DNA of 64,000 nucleotides from an uncultured Bacteroides sp. (GTDB lineage Bacteria; Bacteroidota; Bacteroidia; Bacteroidales; Bacteroidaceae). Of this stretch, positions 8,939-17,241 are shown piece by piece; within the stretch, counting starts at the first letter, position 1, and every line of letters starts with the position of its first letter. Location of the stretch: positions 17,102 through 81,101 of the forward strand of contig NZ_CANRPM010000006.1 of assembly GCF_947632445.1 (NCBI RefSeq), read 5' to 3'. A model generated the notes under the pieces. It was given only the letters and a program-made list of their open reading frames with translations. It had not been told where the DNA came from and made no database searches. A program made the translations under genes and the position numbers.

Positions 8939-9364
8939 CTATTTTATTTCTCTCATCTGAGAAGCTACTTTAACGGCTAATTGATATTGTGCGCTCTTTA
9001 AATATGAATTGAAGAACTCATATAAGATTACATCTGGATATGTATTCATCTCACCAAATCTCTCTACACTTACCTTTGACGGTGTATATCCCCTTTTCTT
9101 GCACAAAGCCGTGACTTGTCTCCCTAATTGAGGAAGGTCTTTTACGTAGATTGGGAGACCATTTCTTGAGACATAAGACGAAATAGTAGACCTACATCCA
9201 TGATCAATTTTGTTCTTCTCCAGATTTTTTACTTTTTCTTCAAGCAGACTCTGTCTTCTTTCAATCTCATTGATTTTGTTTTCATACTCAACATTCAGTT
9301 GAGCCATTTGCATGATAAGCTCGGCTTGTGTCATGCGTGGATAGTTGTTCTGATTTTCATCCAT
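8939..9364 (-). CDS. Coiled-coil protein with ORF6C-like C-terminus
   Basis: 141 residues. Residues 10-55 form a charged coiled coil (NEIERRQSLLEEKVKNLEKN), then KIDHGCRSTISSYVSRNG and LGRQVTALCKKRGYTPSKVSVERFGE. The 'DHG...LxRxVxxLxKxRGxxxxxVxxERFGxxxxYP' layout is reminiscent of the C-terminal ORF6C region of phage antirepressors, but no N-terminal Bro/AntA domain is present. A DNA-binding regulatory role is a guess. It is a single gene with its own early-type promoter, placed within the late region. Confidence 0.4.
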   Translation of the reverse strand: MDENQNNYPRMTQAELIMQMAQLNVEYENKINEIERRQSLLEEKVKNLEKNKIDHGCRSTISSYVSRNGLPIYVKDLPQLGRQVTALCKKRGYTPSKVSVERFGEMNTYPDVILYEFFNSYLKSAQYQLAVKVASQMREIK

Positions 9365-9407
9365 TGCTACATTAATTTAGTTTGTTATTCAATATGTTTT
9401 GGATATG

Positions 9408-9458
9408 TAAAAATACAAATAAATATTTGAATAACAATGATTTAGCGATATTTTTTTT
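9408..9458 (-). promoter_or_regulatory. Early-family promoter P1 (upstream of the coiled-coil gene)
   Basis: Minus strand: -7 box TATTTTTA (9415-9408), 19 bp, ATTG (9438-9435), then a T-rich element 12 bp further out, as in the other members of this promoter family. A motif TTTAACTTTTA lies at 9484-9494. Confidence 0.5.
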
Positions 9459-9644
9459 CGATGAAAACAATAATATTTTTGATTTAACTTTTATCTGAAA
9501 GCAGATGAAAAAGCAGAACAGATTTTTCAATTTAGCTTTAATGCAAGCAAATAACTATTATAACAGACAATCTTCTATAGTTTTACCAAATTGTCTCCGA
9601 TGGATAAAGATCCTAATTTGAGAGCAAATCACAACTTGCAGAAA

Positions 9645-9986
9645 TCATCTAAGAAGGATTAACGAGCAACTGACAAGCAGGGCAGCTACGGCAGCTATGG
9701 CAGCGATAATTCCAGATACCGCTGCAACCTTGCTCCAGTCAACGGGGTTACTTAGGCTTGGATTGTCATACAAATACAGCCCTCCTTTTTCGGTAAGCCT
9801 CGCAGATTCCACTCCACCGCCTTCTACAAATGCGCCATGAGCAAGACCCTTATCATGCAGGGAGAGGATGGCAAGCACATACTCATCCGACTTGACGGCT
9901 GTTTGCCCGTCCGTCAGACCGGCAGAAAGCATAAACAAAACTTTCTTTTCCGTTTTTGAAAGCCTGATACGTTCCATATTATCCAT
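9645..9986 (-). CDS. Winged-helix-like protein with C-terminal membrane anchor
   Basis: 113 residues. The N-terminus (RIRLSKTEKKVLFMLSAG...LLSLHDKGLAHGAF..ARLTEKGGLYL) reads like a small winged-helix fold, but the C-terminal 30 residues form one strong transmembrane helix (AAVSGIIAAIAAVAALLVS). Function unknown. It lies between the head operon and the MuF gene with other small genes and could be a regulator tethered to the membrane. Confidence 0.55.
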   Translation of the reverse strand: MDNMERIRLSKTEKKVLFMLSAGLTDGQTAVKSDEYVLAILSLHDKGLAHGAFVEGGGVESARLTEKGGLYLYDNPSLSNPVDWSKVAAVSGIIAAIAAVAALLVSCSLILLR

Positions 9987-10051
9987 TATCTTTTATGAAC
10001 GGGTTATTGCCGTTTTTTATAGAATCTCTTAACCATGTTTTCGCTAATATG

Positions 10052-10366
10052 CTATTCTTTGTCACCGTACTTTTCGATCCACGCATCCAATGCTTCATGG
10101 CTTGAAAAGTCGATTTGAGGGGTGCTTTTGCTGTTGTCGAAGAAAAGCCCGTCAAACAATTCTTCCAAAGTTGCCATTCTTGCCGTCATGTCGTTATCAA
10201 CAAGCACGAATTGAGGATAACCGACACATGCCCCCTCCAGCTTCTTGTGCCAAACATGGAACGCCATATAACCTTTCCATTCCTTTTCAAACAGACAACG
10301 ATTGAAGCCTATGGTTTTTGCATAGGCAAACGCTGCTTTTTGGTATTTCGCTATTTCCTTTTTCAT
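10052..10366 (-). CDS. Small conserved phage protein, unknown function
   Basis: 104 residues, soluble, with aromatic-rich middle (YMAFHVWHKKLEGACVGYPQFVLVD) and an acidic end. I do not recognise the family. A -7-like box TATCTTTA lies at 10378-10371, only 5 bp before the start, suggesting a very short or absent leader. Confidence 0.5.
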   Translation of the reverse strand: MKKEIAKYQKAAFAYAKTIGFNRCLFEKEWKGYMAFHVWHKKLEGACVGYPQFVLVDNDMTARMATLEELFDGLFFDNSKSTPQIDFSSHEALDAWIEKYGDKE

Positions 10367-10370
10367 GTTG

Positions 10371-10402
10371 TAAAGATAGTGCTATTTCCCGAACCTCTCA
10401 AC
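10371..10402 (-). promoter_or_regulatory. Putative promoter
   Basis: TATCTTTA (10378-10371) on the minus strand with a weak GTTG 20 bp upstream (10402-10399). The rest of 10403-10560 holds no gene that I can support. Confidence 0.4.
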
Positions 10403-10560
10403 TATCCCTCCAATAATTTCAGTATTAACCATGAGATTGTCCACACGGAGTATCATTATGTTTCTTGAAACATGTATCCTGTTATACCCATACACAAATC
10501 ATACATTTCTGAGGCTGTTATTTTTATCAGAGTATATCTTAATTTCTCAAACAAAATCCG

Positions 10561-10568
10561 TATATTTG
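10561..10568 (+). promoter_or_regulatory. -7 box of the small plus-strand gene
   Basis: TATATTTG, a perfect match to the Bacteroides -7 consensus, 61 bp before the ATG at 10630. The upstream element is weak. Confidence 0.4.
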
Positions 10569-10629
10569 CATTATAAATAAAGACCTAAACATTATTTATA
10601 CAATCCTTGAAGCAAATTAAGATGTTAAT

Positions 10630-10857
10630 ATGACAGACAAAGAATTTATAGAAAAAAAACGGCGTGAGATGAAAGAGGAATTGACCACCGAAATGCATGC
10701 AGAGTTATTGGATGGAGAAATATCAAGGTTTGACCTCTGTGTAATGGGTGTGTTCGCCCAAATTCGCAGAGGAGTTGCTAAAAATGTAGCCCTGAAAAGA
10801 TACGGAATATCGGAAGAAGAATACGATGCAAATATCAATCGGGTACTATCTGAATAA
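10630..10857 (+). CDS. Small helical plus-strand protein, unknown function
   Basis: 75 residues, highly charged (MTDKEFIEKKRREMKEELTT), with a helix-turn-helix-like second half (GVAKNVALKRYGISEEEYDAN) that looks like a small DNA-binding or adaptor protein. It opposes the late genes and its last codons overlap the end of the MuF gene by 12 nt tail-to-tail. It has its own -7 box, so it may be expressed in the lysogen. Confidence 0.5.
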   Translation: MTDKEFIEKKRREMKEELTTEMHAELLDGEISRFDLCVMGVFAQIRRGVAKNVALKRYGISEEEYDANINRVLSE

Positions 10858-12630
10858 ATATTTCTCGAATATTTTTATCTGTTCTGCATCGTTCATATCT
10901 ATTACTCCATACCAGCTTGAGTCAAGTAGCATGTCTTTTCCATATGTTTTTTCAGAGATCAGATTCATAGGAAATAATGTTTTTACATCATTCTTGGAAT
11001 AGAAATTGCGCACCATGTCTTCTATCTCTTTTGTATGTTTTTTGTCTTTACGAGAAGTCTTGAAGTACGTAATTAAGTCATCCACATCCCTCTTCTCTGC
11101 AGCAAAACCATACTTAGCCCATGTATATCCACCTACATCAATATTTGCATGAACATTAATTTTTGCAATACCAGCCTTTTTGTATTCTTTGTAAAAACAT
11201 GAAAGGACTTTTTTAGAAATACCTCTGCCTTGTAAATCTTTAGGTAAAATGAATAAACTATGTTGCACTTCCTTGTATTTGGAACTACCTGCAAAAAAAC
11301 GGATTAAACGGAATTCTTCACCATTATGTTCACCTATGTAAGACAATTCTACATTTCCTCTCAAGTTGACCTCAATGCTTCGTTTGGTTATATTTATCTT
11401 ATTTTCTTTAAATAAATCAGATAGTGTTTTATCTATTGATATTAAATCAACTCCACTGATTGCACTTTTATTGAACCCGGAAACAGTACTCTCTCCTTCA
11501 AAAGAAAACCCATTATTTTTCAACTGCTTTAATGTAGATTTGTCAAACTTGAATGGTTTTGTCGATACAGGAACTTGCTTCATTGACTTTCCATTAATGT
11601 ATGACGGATTATCTTTGATAAAATACGGCAGTGTTCCTCTATCCTTAGCCTTTTCTATGCGGTAAGCATTTGTTCCCACCCACTGCTTGAAACTATCCGG
11701 CACATCCTTTACTTCATTTACACTTTTTGTAGAAACATCACTCCGTCCGTCCCACGCCCAAAACTCTTCTTCCGTTTTGAGGATTGGTATCTTGTAGCAA
11801 CGGCACAGTGGGTGCCAACCAGTCCAAACAAAATCCTTCGGGTACTTTCCGGCAAGATGGTCGCAAATGTCGGAGAACGGCTCTCCGTTCAAGGTGTGAT
11901 TCCCGCTCAATTTGATTTCATAGCCAACCACAAAATCCATTTGTTTCCAACGTTCGTTTTCGGCAGTTCGGTAAGCCATATTGATTTCAGATGCGGCCAA
12001 ACGGATAGAACGGTATTCGCAGTCGAGTGCTGTGCTTGCTCTGCCAAATTTCTCTTTATAATCCTTTTGTAGTTGTGGGAAGTCGAGCAGGTATTTAGAT
12101 ATACGTTTGCTCAATGTGACGGCACTCATACCTTTTTCGATGGCGCAAGATATAGCATCCTCCAGCTCTTTTTTGTAAACGACAGACTGGTTCCATAGCT
12201 TTTCTGAAACATTAAAACCTTTATCTTTTCGGTTCTGGAAAGCTTTCAAAGCATCAGAGTTTGCTTGATATAAGACTTTGTATTTTTTCCCGTCAACTTT
12301 AGCATTGTAAGCCTTTAGAACTTTATTTGCCATCAAGTCTTGCGCCTCATTGCTGTTCTTCCATTCGTCACTGGTACCACGATAAATAACCGCTTCTATA
12401 TCATCAACAAATCTTTTTTGTATTTCGTCTATTCTCCTGTTTGTTTCAGGATAGCCAGAGAAACTGAAAGGGTCTTCGCTAATGTCATCAATACCCAAGC
12501 TATCAACCAGCTTTGCGGCTTCCATATTCAGCGTGTCATAAACAGACTCAATAAGCGAAATATATTTAGCCAACCGTTTATTCAGTTCGTCGTACTTGTT
12601 CTTTTGGCTGGGTATTTTGGGTTTTGCCAT
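10846..12630 (-). CDS. MuF-type minor head protein with GNAT-like C-terminal domain
   Basis: 594 residues. Residues 1-300 resemble Mu gpF/SPP1 gp7-type minor head proteins, ending in the signature GWHPLCRCYKIPIL (271-284). MuF proteins sit at the portal and some are injected. From about residue 340 there is an added module: RFFAGSS, HSLFILPKDLQGRGISKKV (458-475, matching the Q-x-x-G-x-G/A acetyl-CoA loop of GNAT enzymes) and IDVGGYTWAKYGF (497-509, like the last GNAT motif), followed by a helical tail. Such C-terminal additions on MuF proteins are known as polymorphic toxin-like modules. Acetyltransferase activity is inference. It lies between the head fibre and head operon. Confidence 0.75.
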   Translation of the reverse strand: MAKPKIPSQKNKYDELNKRLAKYISLIESVYDTLNMEAAKLVDSLGIDDISEDPFSFSGYPETNRRIDEIQKRFVDDIEAVIYRGTSDEWKNSNEAQDLMANKVLKAYNAKVDGKKYKVLYQANSDALKAFQNRKDKGFNVSEKLWNQSVVYKKELEDAISCAIEKGMSAVTLSKRISKYLLDFPQLQKDYKEKFGRASTALDCEYRSIRLAASEINMAYRTAENERWKQMDFVVGYEIKLSGNHTLNGEPFSDICDHLAGKYPKDFVWTGWHPLCRCYKIPILKTEEEFWAWDGRSDVSTKSVNEVKDVPDSFKQWVGTNAYRIEKAKDRGTLPYFIKDNPSYINGKSMKQVPVSTKPFKFDKSTLKQLKNNGFSFEGESTVSGFNKSAISGVDLISIDKTLSDLFKENKINITKRSIEVNLRGNVELSYIGEHNGEEFRLIRFFAGSSKYKEVQHSLFILPKDLQGRGISKKVLSCFYKEYKKAGIAKINVHANIDVGGYTWAKYGFAAEKRDVDDLITYFKTSRKDKKHTKEIEDMVRNFYSKNDVKTLFPMNLISEKTYGKDMLLDSSWYGVIDMNDAEQIKIFEKYLFR

Positions 12631-12704
12631 CGTCTCTTTTCAAATCTGTCACATACATCCATGTTCAGGAACATGCTACGCTTCTGAAATGGACATTTGC
12701 ACAT
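12582..12704 (-). CDS. Possible 40-residue Cys-containing protein overlapping the MuF start
   Basis: A minus-strand frame from the ATG at 12704 gives MCKCPFQKRSMFLN followed by MDVCDRF and a basic tail. The C-x-C...C spacing and the position just ahead of the head protein suggest a small Com-like zinc protein, but it overlaps the MuF gene by 49 nt and may be chance. No ribosome site was seen. Confidence 0.3.
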   Translation of the reverse strand: MCKCPFQKRSMFLNMDVCDRFEKRRWQNPKYPAKRTSTTN

Positions 12705-12751
12705 GAAGTATTCACCATTCCTTCAACTTGAACTTTCATAATATTTAAGCC

Positions 12752-12779
12752 AGCAGTGTAAGCTTCGGCTTACACTGCT
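12752..12779. terminator. Strong UUCG-type hairpin between head fibre and MuF genes
   Basis: A perfect 12-bp stem AGCAGTGTAAGC/GCTTACACTGCT closed by a TTCG tetraloop on the plus strand. There is only a short T stretch on the plus side and none on the minus side, so it may act as an mRNA stability or processing element rather than a full terminator. Confidence 0.5.
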
Positions 12780-12824
12780 TTTACTTATTCTACAACTTGG
12801 CAGATAAGTTACCTATAAAATCAA

Positions 12825-13352
12825 TTATTCTTCGGGACTATATGTACCGGTAATATCCGCAGTGCTTTCATCATCCAAATGTGCCTTACCTGAAATGACA
12901 GTTCCGGTAATGTTCAGCTCAATGGACGTGATTTTTGCACCATTTTTTCCGACATCTCCTTTTAAATTCTTGAAGTCGAAGTTGAGACTACCATCTTCCA
13001 ATGATACTTCTACGCTCGGTACGCCTGCATTGGCATCCACGCTTGCCGTAGCTTTAGTGACAGTTTGACCACTGTTCCCGCCTTCCTGATATGCAATTAC
13101 CATCTTAGCAGCCTTAACCTGTGTCTTGCTGATGATGCGTATCATCATGCCGACTGGTACATCGAGGTCAAACACGCGTTTATGTGAATCAAAATTTAAC
13201 TTGTCGTAAGCAATAGGTTCCATATCTGGCATATGCCGGTACAGAATCAAGTCATCGACTGTACCGTTATCTACTTGGATAACACACTTACCTTCTGATA
13301 CAAAGTCAGCTACATATAGCCCTTCTTTTTCAATAAATTCAATGTCTTTCAT
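12825..13352 (-). CDS. Head fibre protein
   Basis: 175 residues. The C-terminal part contains [19 protein letters not shown] and [16 protein letters not shown], the pattern of phage head fibre proteins (Phage_fiber_2 type, as in phi29 gp8.5), where 'FxNLKG' precedes a collagen-like or beta-rich end. Residues 1-95 form a separate beta-rich virion-attachment region. The gene follows the portal gene by 12 nt. Head fibres decorate the capsid and help adsorption. Confidence 0.7.
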   Translation of the reverse strand: MKDIEFIEKEGLYVADFVSEGKCVIQVDNGTVDDLILYRHMPDMEPIAYDKLNFDSHKRVFDLDVPVGMMIRIISKTQVKAAKMVIAYQEGGNSGQTVTKATASVDANAGVPSVEVSLEDGSLNFDFKNLKGDVGKNGAKITSIELNITGTVISGKAHLDDESTADITGTYSPEE

Positions 13353-13364
13353 TTTTCTGTTTTT

Positions 13365-14771
13365 TTAGTCTGTGATTCTATCTTCAAATATATTGCTTAT
13401 CCTGCTTTTGGAAGCCTCTGCATCTTCTTTCTGGATTTGCTCCAAAGTCTTTTCAGCGTCATTGGAATAGCCGGCCATTTCGATAGATTCAAGCTGACTG
13501 AAAATCGCTTTGCCTCCATTCCCTTTTTGCAGACGAGTAATCATGGCCGTTTCATCATTCTGTATAAATGGGGTAATGATGTGTTCTACCTCGACATTAT
13601 CCACTTCTTTTTCCCAGGCTGTATTCATCATTTTCAGGAACTGCTTGATAACGCTGCATTCACGTTCAAAGAACTCAATCCAGGGGCCACTTTCGTCTCC
13701 TACTTTCAGATGGGCATCAGTCAGCAACATTTGTCTTGCGTCATAACCGATGCTACCAAGTGATTTCATGTTCTCAAACGATACATCTGGCATCTGTGAC
13801 TGCATGAAGAATAACTTAAGCAATGTATCCACATGGTACTTTAAAGCCTCAATGGCTTGGTTCCAAGAGACGTAAGCAATATCCCCTCCGTTTTTAATCT
13901 GATAGACCCTGCGGCTTTCTCCCTTATTATCATTGCCAACCAAATCTCCGACTACCTTCAGTATAGGCGATGAATTGTAGGCGATCACATCGCTGTTTCG
14001 AGACAAGGTGTATTCAATTTCCTCCCGGATGTGCGAAAGTCCGTGATAGATGGGCTCAGGCCTGCAAGCATACGCACCGGGTATCTTGAGTAGCTTAACG
14101 GGTTCAGATGCCATAAGTTCCCAACCATTACCTGCCTGTTTCCACATGTAGTGACGATTTGCGGTGTAGGTTTCAAAATAGACTATTTCGACATCCTTCA
14201 CCTTTTTCTTGTATTGGAATGACATAGCCAACATATCGCCAAGCTCATCAATCAGCGGATATAGCAATACTCCGTCCATCGGAGAGTATGTTTTGCACTT
14301 TAGTTTGTAATCGCTTTCGAAGCCATACAAGGTATTCTTCTTTTGGACAACATACCAGATAGTAAATATCTCACAGGAAGCGAAATAAGCCACACCACGT
14401 TTGATGTTCTCAGAATCAATACGCGCATACTTGTAGATGGCTTCGATAGCCTTGGCGATTTGTTGTCTGATCTCATAGCCTTTCGTGTTGTGATAAAAAC
14501 GCTTAACAGGGATGGCGTACATGAATTCCGTCATTCGTTTGGTAAGCAACTTTTCAAGGCCAATGTAAATGCGAGAAGCTTTTTCGACAATGCCGTCGGA
14601 CCGTTCCTTGTCTTTTCGGCTGCAATGGTCTTGAACAATATTATGCTTGGTAGGTTCATAGTCTGTTATCAACTTGTCCCATCTGGGTATGTCAATGCTC
14701 TTTTGTTTGAGGTCATTGATGATGTCAGTTGCGTTTCTTGACAGGTCGAGTATAGCGGTTATTGCGTCCAT
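13365..14771 (-). CDS. Portal protein
   Basis: 468 residues, SPP1 gp6-like portal. Supporting segments are EKASRIYIGLEKLLTKRM, TEFMYAIPVKRFYHNTKG and YHGLSHIREEIEYTLSRNSDVIAYNSSPI in the clip/wing region, and the long helix before VEHIITPFIQNDETAMIT. The portal is the dodecameric DNA channel at one capsid vertex. A small inverted repeat CGGTAT/ATACCG (14806-14789) with loop GAAGCT on the minus strand precedes the start, resembling the hairpin in the head operon leader. Confidence 0.85.
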   Translation of the reverse strand: MDAITAILDLSRNATDIINDLKQKSIDIPRWDKLITDYEPTKHNIVQDHCSRKDKERSDGIVEKASRIYIGLEKLLTKRMTEFMYAIPVKRFYHNTKGYEIRQQIAKAIEAIYKYARIDSENIKRGVAYFASCEIFTIWYVVQKKNTLYGFESDYKLKCKTYSPMDGVLLYPLIDELGDMLAMSFQYKKKVKDVEIVYFETYTANRHYMWKQAGNGWELMASEPVKLLKIPGAYACRPEPIYHGLSHIREEIEYTLSRNSDVIAYNSSPILKVVGDLVGNDNKGESRRVYQIKNGGDIAYVSWNQAIEALKYHVDTLLKLFFMQSQMPDVSFENMKSLGSIGYDARQMLLTDAHLKVGDESGPWIEFFERECSVIKQFLKMMNTAWEKEVDNVEVEHIITPFIQNDETAMITRLQKGNGGKAIFSQLESIEMAGYSNDAEKTLEQIQKEDAEASKSRISNIFEDRITD

Positions 14772-14816
14772 AAAATTTGTTTTAAGTACGGTATAGCTTC
14801 ATACCGGTAATGAATG

Positions 14817-15545
14817 TTATTTCGATAGGAGTTTATCAATAAAGTAAATCTGCCCTTTTCCTGTTACTTTAGTGGTAGTAGTTACCAATACCACTCCATC
14901 AGGTTTTGTTATGGAAGTCTGTTTTAGCTCAAACAATCCAAGTTCCATTGATTTTTGGGTAGGCTGATTGTAGTATTGTCCTTTTGAACATAGATAGCCA
15001 TTTTCTCTCATCCATGAAAAAAGTCTGTTTTGTCCGATAGATACTCCATTCTGCTGGAGTATTTTTGCCAGTTCGGCAACAAGGCATGATCGCTGGGAAG
15101 TTGAAACAGCATCGGCGAACAAGACTTTAGGCTTGTCTTTCTCAATCTTTTTCTGTTGTTCTTCAATTTGATTCGCCTGATTGGCTGCCAACAGCAACGC
15201 TTCGCTAAATGTGGATGGGATTTTGAATCCTCCATTTTTTACAGTGTTTTCGCATTCTATGAAATACTTTCTCGCTCTTTTCCCTTGTTCATTATTCTCT
15301 ATCATTGAAAGCTCCTTGGCCATACTTATAGAAAGAGCGTACTCTATTCTCGTGGTAGCACCTATTTCTCGCTCCACAATTTCGGGGAATGATTGAAAAT
15401 CAACTCTTTCAATGAAATCATACTTGTCAATTCTGTCCTTAATCCATGTGGAGAAATCTCTTTTACTACATAAGAAGCAATGTAGGTCACGTGCATTTAC
15501 AGCTTTTTTGCCATTAGTTTCTTTAATTGGAATTAACTCGTCCAT
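14817..15545 (-). CDS. Phage antirepressor (AntA/KilAC domains)
   Basis: 242 residues. Residues 15-100 are an AntA/AntB-like domain (VNARDLHCFLCSKRDFSTWIK ... ALSISMAKELSMIENNEQGK), followed by a linker helix (IEEQQKKIEKDKPK) and a KilAC DNA-binding domain (ELAKILQQNG, LFSWMRENGYL, YNQPTQKSMELGLFELK). These proteins antagonise phage repressors during induction. It lies oddly between toxin-antitoxin genes and the portal and has its own -7 box. Confidence 0.9.
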   Translation of the reverse strand: MDELIPIKETNGKKAVNARDLHCFLCSKRDFSTWIKDRIDKYDFIERVDFQSFPEIVEREIGATTRIEYALSISMAKELSMIENNEQGKRARKYFIECENTVKNGGFKIPSTFSEALLLAANQANQIEEQQKKIEKDKPKVLFADAVSTSQRSCLVAELAKILQQNGVSIGQNRLFSWMRENGYLCSKGQYYNQPTQKSMELGLFELKQTSITKPDGVVLVTTTTKVTGKGQIYFIDKLLSK

Positions 15546-15554
15546 AACATTGTT

Positions 15555-15596
15555 CCGTACTCCTTCATACGGTGATTGGGTTATGGTGCAAAGTTA
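15555..15596 (-). promoter_or_regulatory. Promoter -7 box and 5' hairpin of the antirepressor
   Basis: TAACTTTG (15596-15589) on the minus strand. A hairpin CCGTA/TACGG (15572-15555) with a GAAG-containing loop lies between it and the ATG at 15545. The upstream -33 match is weak. Confidence 0.45.
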
Positions 15597-15736
15597 ATAA
15601 ATATGTTTGAAAATCATCACAATTAAATAATAAAAAACGTAACTACAGAATGTAATCACGCTGATATTAAAAGTCAGTGATTTAAATTACAAACCAAACA
15701 TAGCAAGATGTTCTTTCGTTTCATTAGGGCTGTTTT

Positions 15737-16271
15737 TCAAAGTTGAACTTGTATGTCAAGTTTTCCCCCAAGTCCTTTCGTTACAATGTCATAAAGCGTG
15801 GAGAGAGTAAGGTTACTTTCCTCCATTTCAACTTTAGAGATAAAAGACCGTTCTTTCCCTATTTTCTCTGCAAGCTCGCTTTGTGTCATTTTTTTTTGCT
15901 TCACGTGCGTTACAGACTATTTGTCCTACGCAATAAGCATAAGCCTCCTTGTGAAATTCCTCACGCTCGGGAGACCCTATTTTGCCATACTTCTCGTCAA
16001 GTATGGCGTCAAAGCTGCCAATGTTATTTTTTTCTGCATAATATTCTTTTTTAAGTTCCAATGCTTTTTTAATTTCACTTTCCGGCGTCTTTTGCGTTTT
16101 CTTCTGAAACCCGTTGAACAGCATCACGATGTTGCCTTCATCGAATAAAAAGAATGCACAGTAAATATTACCGTCGTAAGACGATCTAATTTCATAAATG
16201 CCGTCACGGATAAATTTTACAAACTTCTCACTTATCCGTTCCTGTATTTTGAGCAACTTATCTTCTTTCAT
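15737..16271 (-). pseudogene. HigB-HigA-like toxin-antitoxin fusion broken at a nine-A tract
   Basis: From the ATG at 16271 the frame encodes a HigB/Gp49-type toxin (FIRDGIYEIRSSY, IVMLFNGFQKKTQKTP) and runs without a stop into an antitoxin-like segment (FDAILDEKYGKIGSPEREEF, CNAREAKK). At the A9 tract (plus positions 15889-15897) the frame is lost and stops at 15834. With eight A's it would continue as MTQSELAEKIGKERSFISKV, a classic HTH, to a TGA at 15737. The same antitoxin layout occurs in the intact HigA at 27288-27599. The toxin half looks intact while the DNA-binding half is out of frame. Slippage, mutation or sequencing error are all possible. Confidence 0.65.
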
Positions 16272-16284
16272 CAAAGAAGAAAAA

Positions 16285-16686
16285 TCAGACTGATGCTAGT
16301 TCGCATCCGATAGAGTGGATTGTATGCAATATCTCATCGAAACGCTCTTTTGATGGTTTTTTTGTACCATTGGCGTATGCAGCAAGCAAGCTTTGCTGAA
16401 TCCCCATACGCCTTGCTATTGCCGACAGGTTCAGTTCTGGATGTGAAAGCAGTATCTTTGATATTCCTGTTGGTTCGGGGTCGTCATATTCAAAACTTTC
16501 AAAAGAAACATCCTCGTCCAATTTTTCCCAACGTATTCCGAAAGCGTTTATCTCGTATTCGTTGCGTTCTTTGTCTGATGCTGACAATAAACGGCGATAA
16601 TATAACAGAGACTGCCATAAAGTACGCCCGTCATCAGTTAATCCGTAAATGCGGTTGTCTTCAAACCAAATTTTCGTTATTTTCAT
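16285..16686 (-). CDS. DUF2442-like protein with C-terminal helix-turn-helix
   Basis: 133 residues. Residues 1-65 follow the DUF2442 pattern (WFEDNRIYGLTDDGRTLWQSLLYY... IRWEKLDEDVSFE). Residues 75-130 form an XRE-like HTH (LNLSAIARRMGIQQSLLAAYANG). It sits directly after a second, stand-alone DUF2442 gene (stop/start share one base) and after DUF4160, suggesting an antitoxin/regulator of that unit. Confidence 0.7.
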   Translation of the reverse strand: MKITKIWFEDNRIYGLTDDGRTLWQSLLYYRRLLSASDKERNEYEINAFGIRWEKLDEDVSFESFEYDDPEPTGISKILLSHPELNLSAIARRMGIQQSLLAAYANGTKKPSKERFDEILHTIHSIGCELASV

Positions 16687-16919
16687 TATGCGGCAGTTCC
16701 TATTTCATACAAGAATTCAGGAGCCAAATCCGCCCCATTAGCCCATTCTATTGTGACATGTGTCAATCCGTATTGGATGAATTTATCCTTATCCAGCAAT
16801 TCCCCAAACACTTCTCCTGTAAGGTATGGTTTTAAATCAACCTTTTTTTTGCTTCCGTCACTGAAAGTTACAAGAAGCTCATAATCTCTGATATAATCTA
16901 CATCTACTACTCGTAACAT
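16686..16919 (-). CDS. DUF2442 protein
   Basis: 77 residues covering the whole DUF2442 fold: VVDVDYIRDYELLVTFSDGSKKKVDL, LTGEVFGELLDKDKF and TIEWANGADLAPEFLYE. DUF2442 is repeatedly found next to DUF4160 as a proposed toxin-antitoxin pair; here they are 6 nt apart. Function is not established. Confidence 0.85.
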   Translation of the reverse strand: MLRVVDVDYIRDYELLVTFSDGSKKKVDLKPYLTGEVFGELLDKDKFIQYGLTHVTIEWANGADLAPEFLYEIGTAA

Positions 16920-16925
16920 AAGCGT

Positions 16926-17183
16926 TTATTTTAAAGGTTCTATGTTATCAATCTTATCGCCTCTTTGGGCTTTTTCCCATAAAGAAAGGATTTCAGCCTC
17001 GTGCAAATCCATCCATTGATTGACTTTGGCTATTACCTTTGCCGGAGCTTGTCCGTCCACAATCCTATCCAATACGCTGATGGAACATTCATAGTTTCCA
17101 TAGGTGAAATGAATATGCGGAGGATTATGGTCTCTCCAATACAAACTGATTATTATTCCAAAAAATCGGCATATTTCCGGCAT
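16926..17183 (-). CDS. DUF4160 protein
   Basis: 85 residues with the family hallmark: MPEICRFFGIIISLYWRDHN followed by PPHIHFTYGNYE. It is the first gene of a unit with two DUF2442 genes, controlled by a good promoter 27 bp upstream. The pair is regarded as a likely toxin-antitoxin module; which partner is toxic is unknown to me. Confidence 0.9.
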   Translation of the reverse strand: MPEICRFFGIIISLYWRDHNPPHIHFTYGNYECSISVLDRIVDGQAPAKVIAKVNQWMDLHEAEILSLWEKAQRGDKIDNIEPLK

Positions 17184-17209
17184 GATAGTTCTTTTTTTGT
17201 TTTGCCATA

Positions 17210-17241
17210 CAAAGATAGGATATAAATTTATATCCTACAAA
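17210..17241 (-). promoter_or_regulatory. Promoter of the DUF4160-DUF2442 unit
   Basis: TTTG (17241-17238), 20 bp, TATCTTTG (17217-17210) on the minus strand: a full Bacteroides consensus promoter. Confidence 0.65.

Noticed and set aside
9600..9662. 20-codon plus-strand frame starting MDKDPN
   Set aside because: Too short, no promoter, and it overlaps the end of a better supported minus-strand gene.
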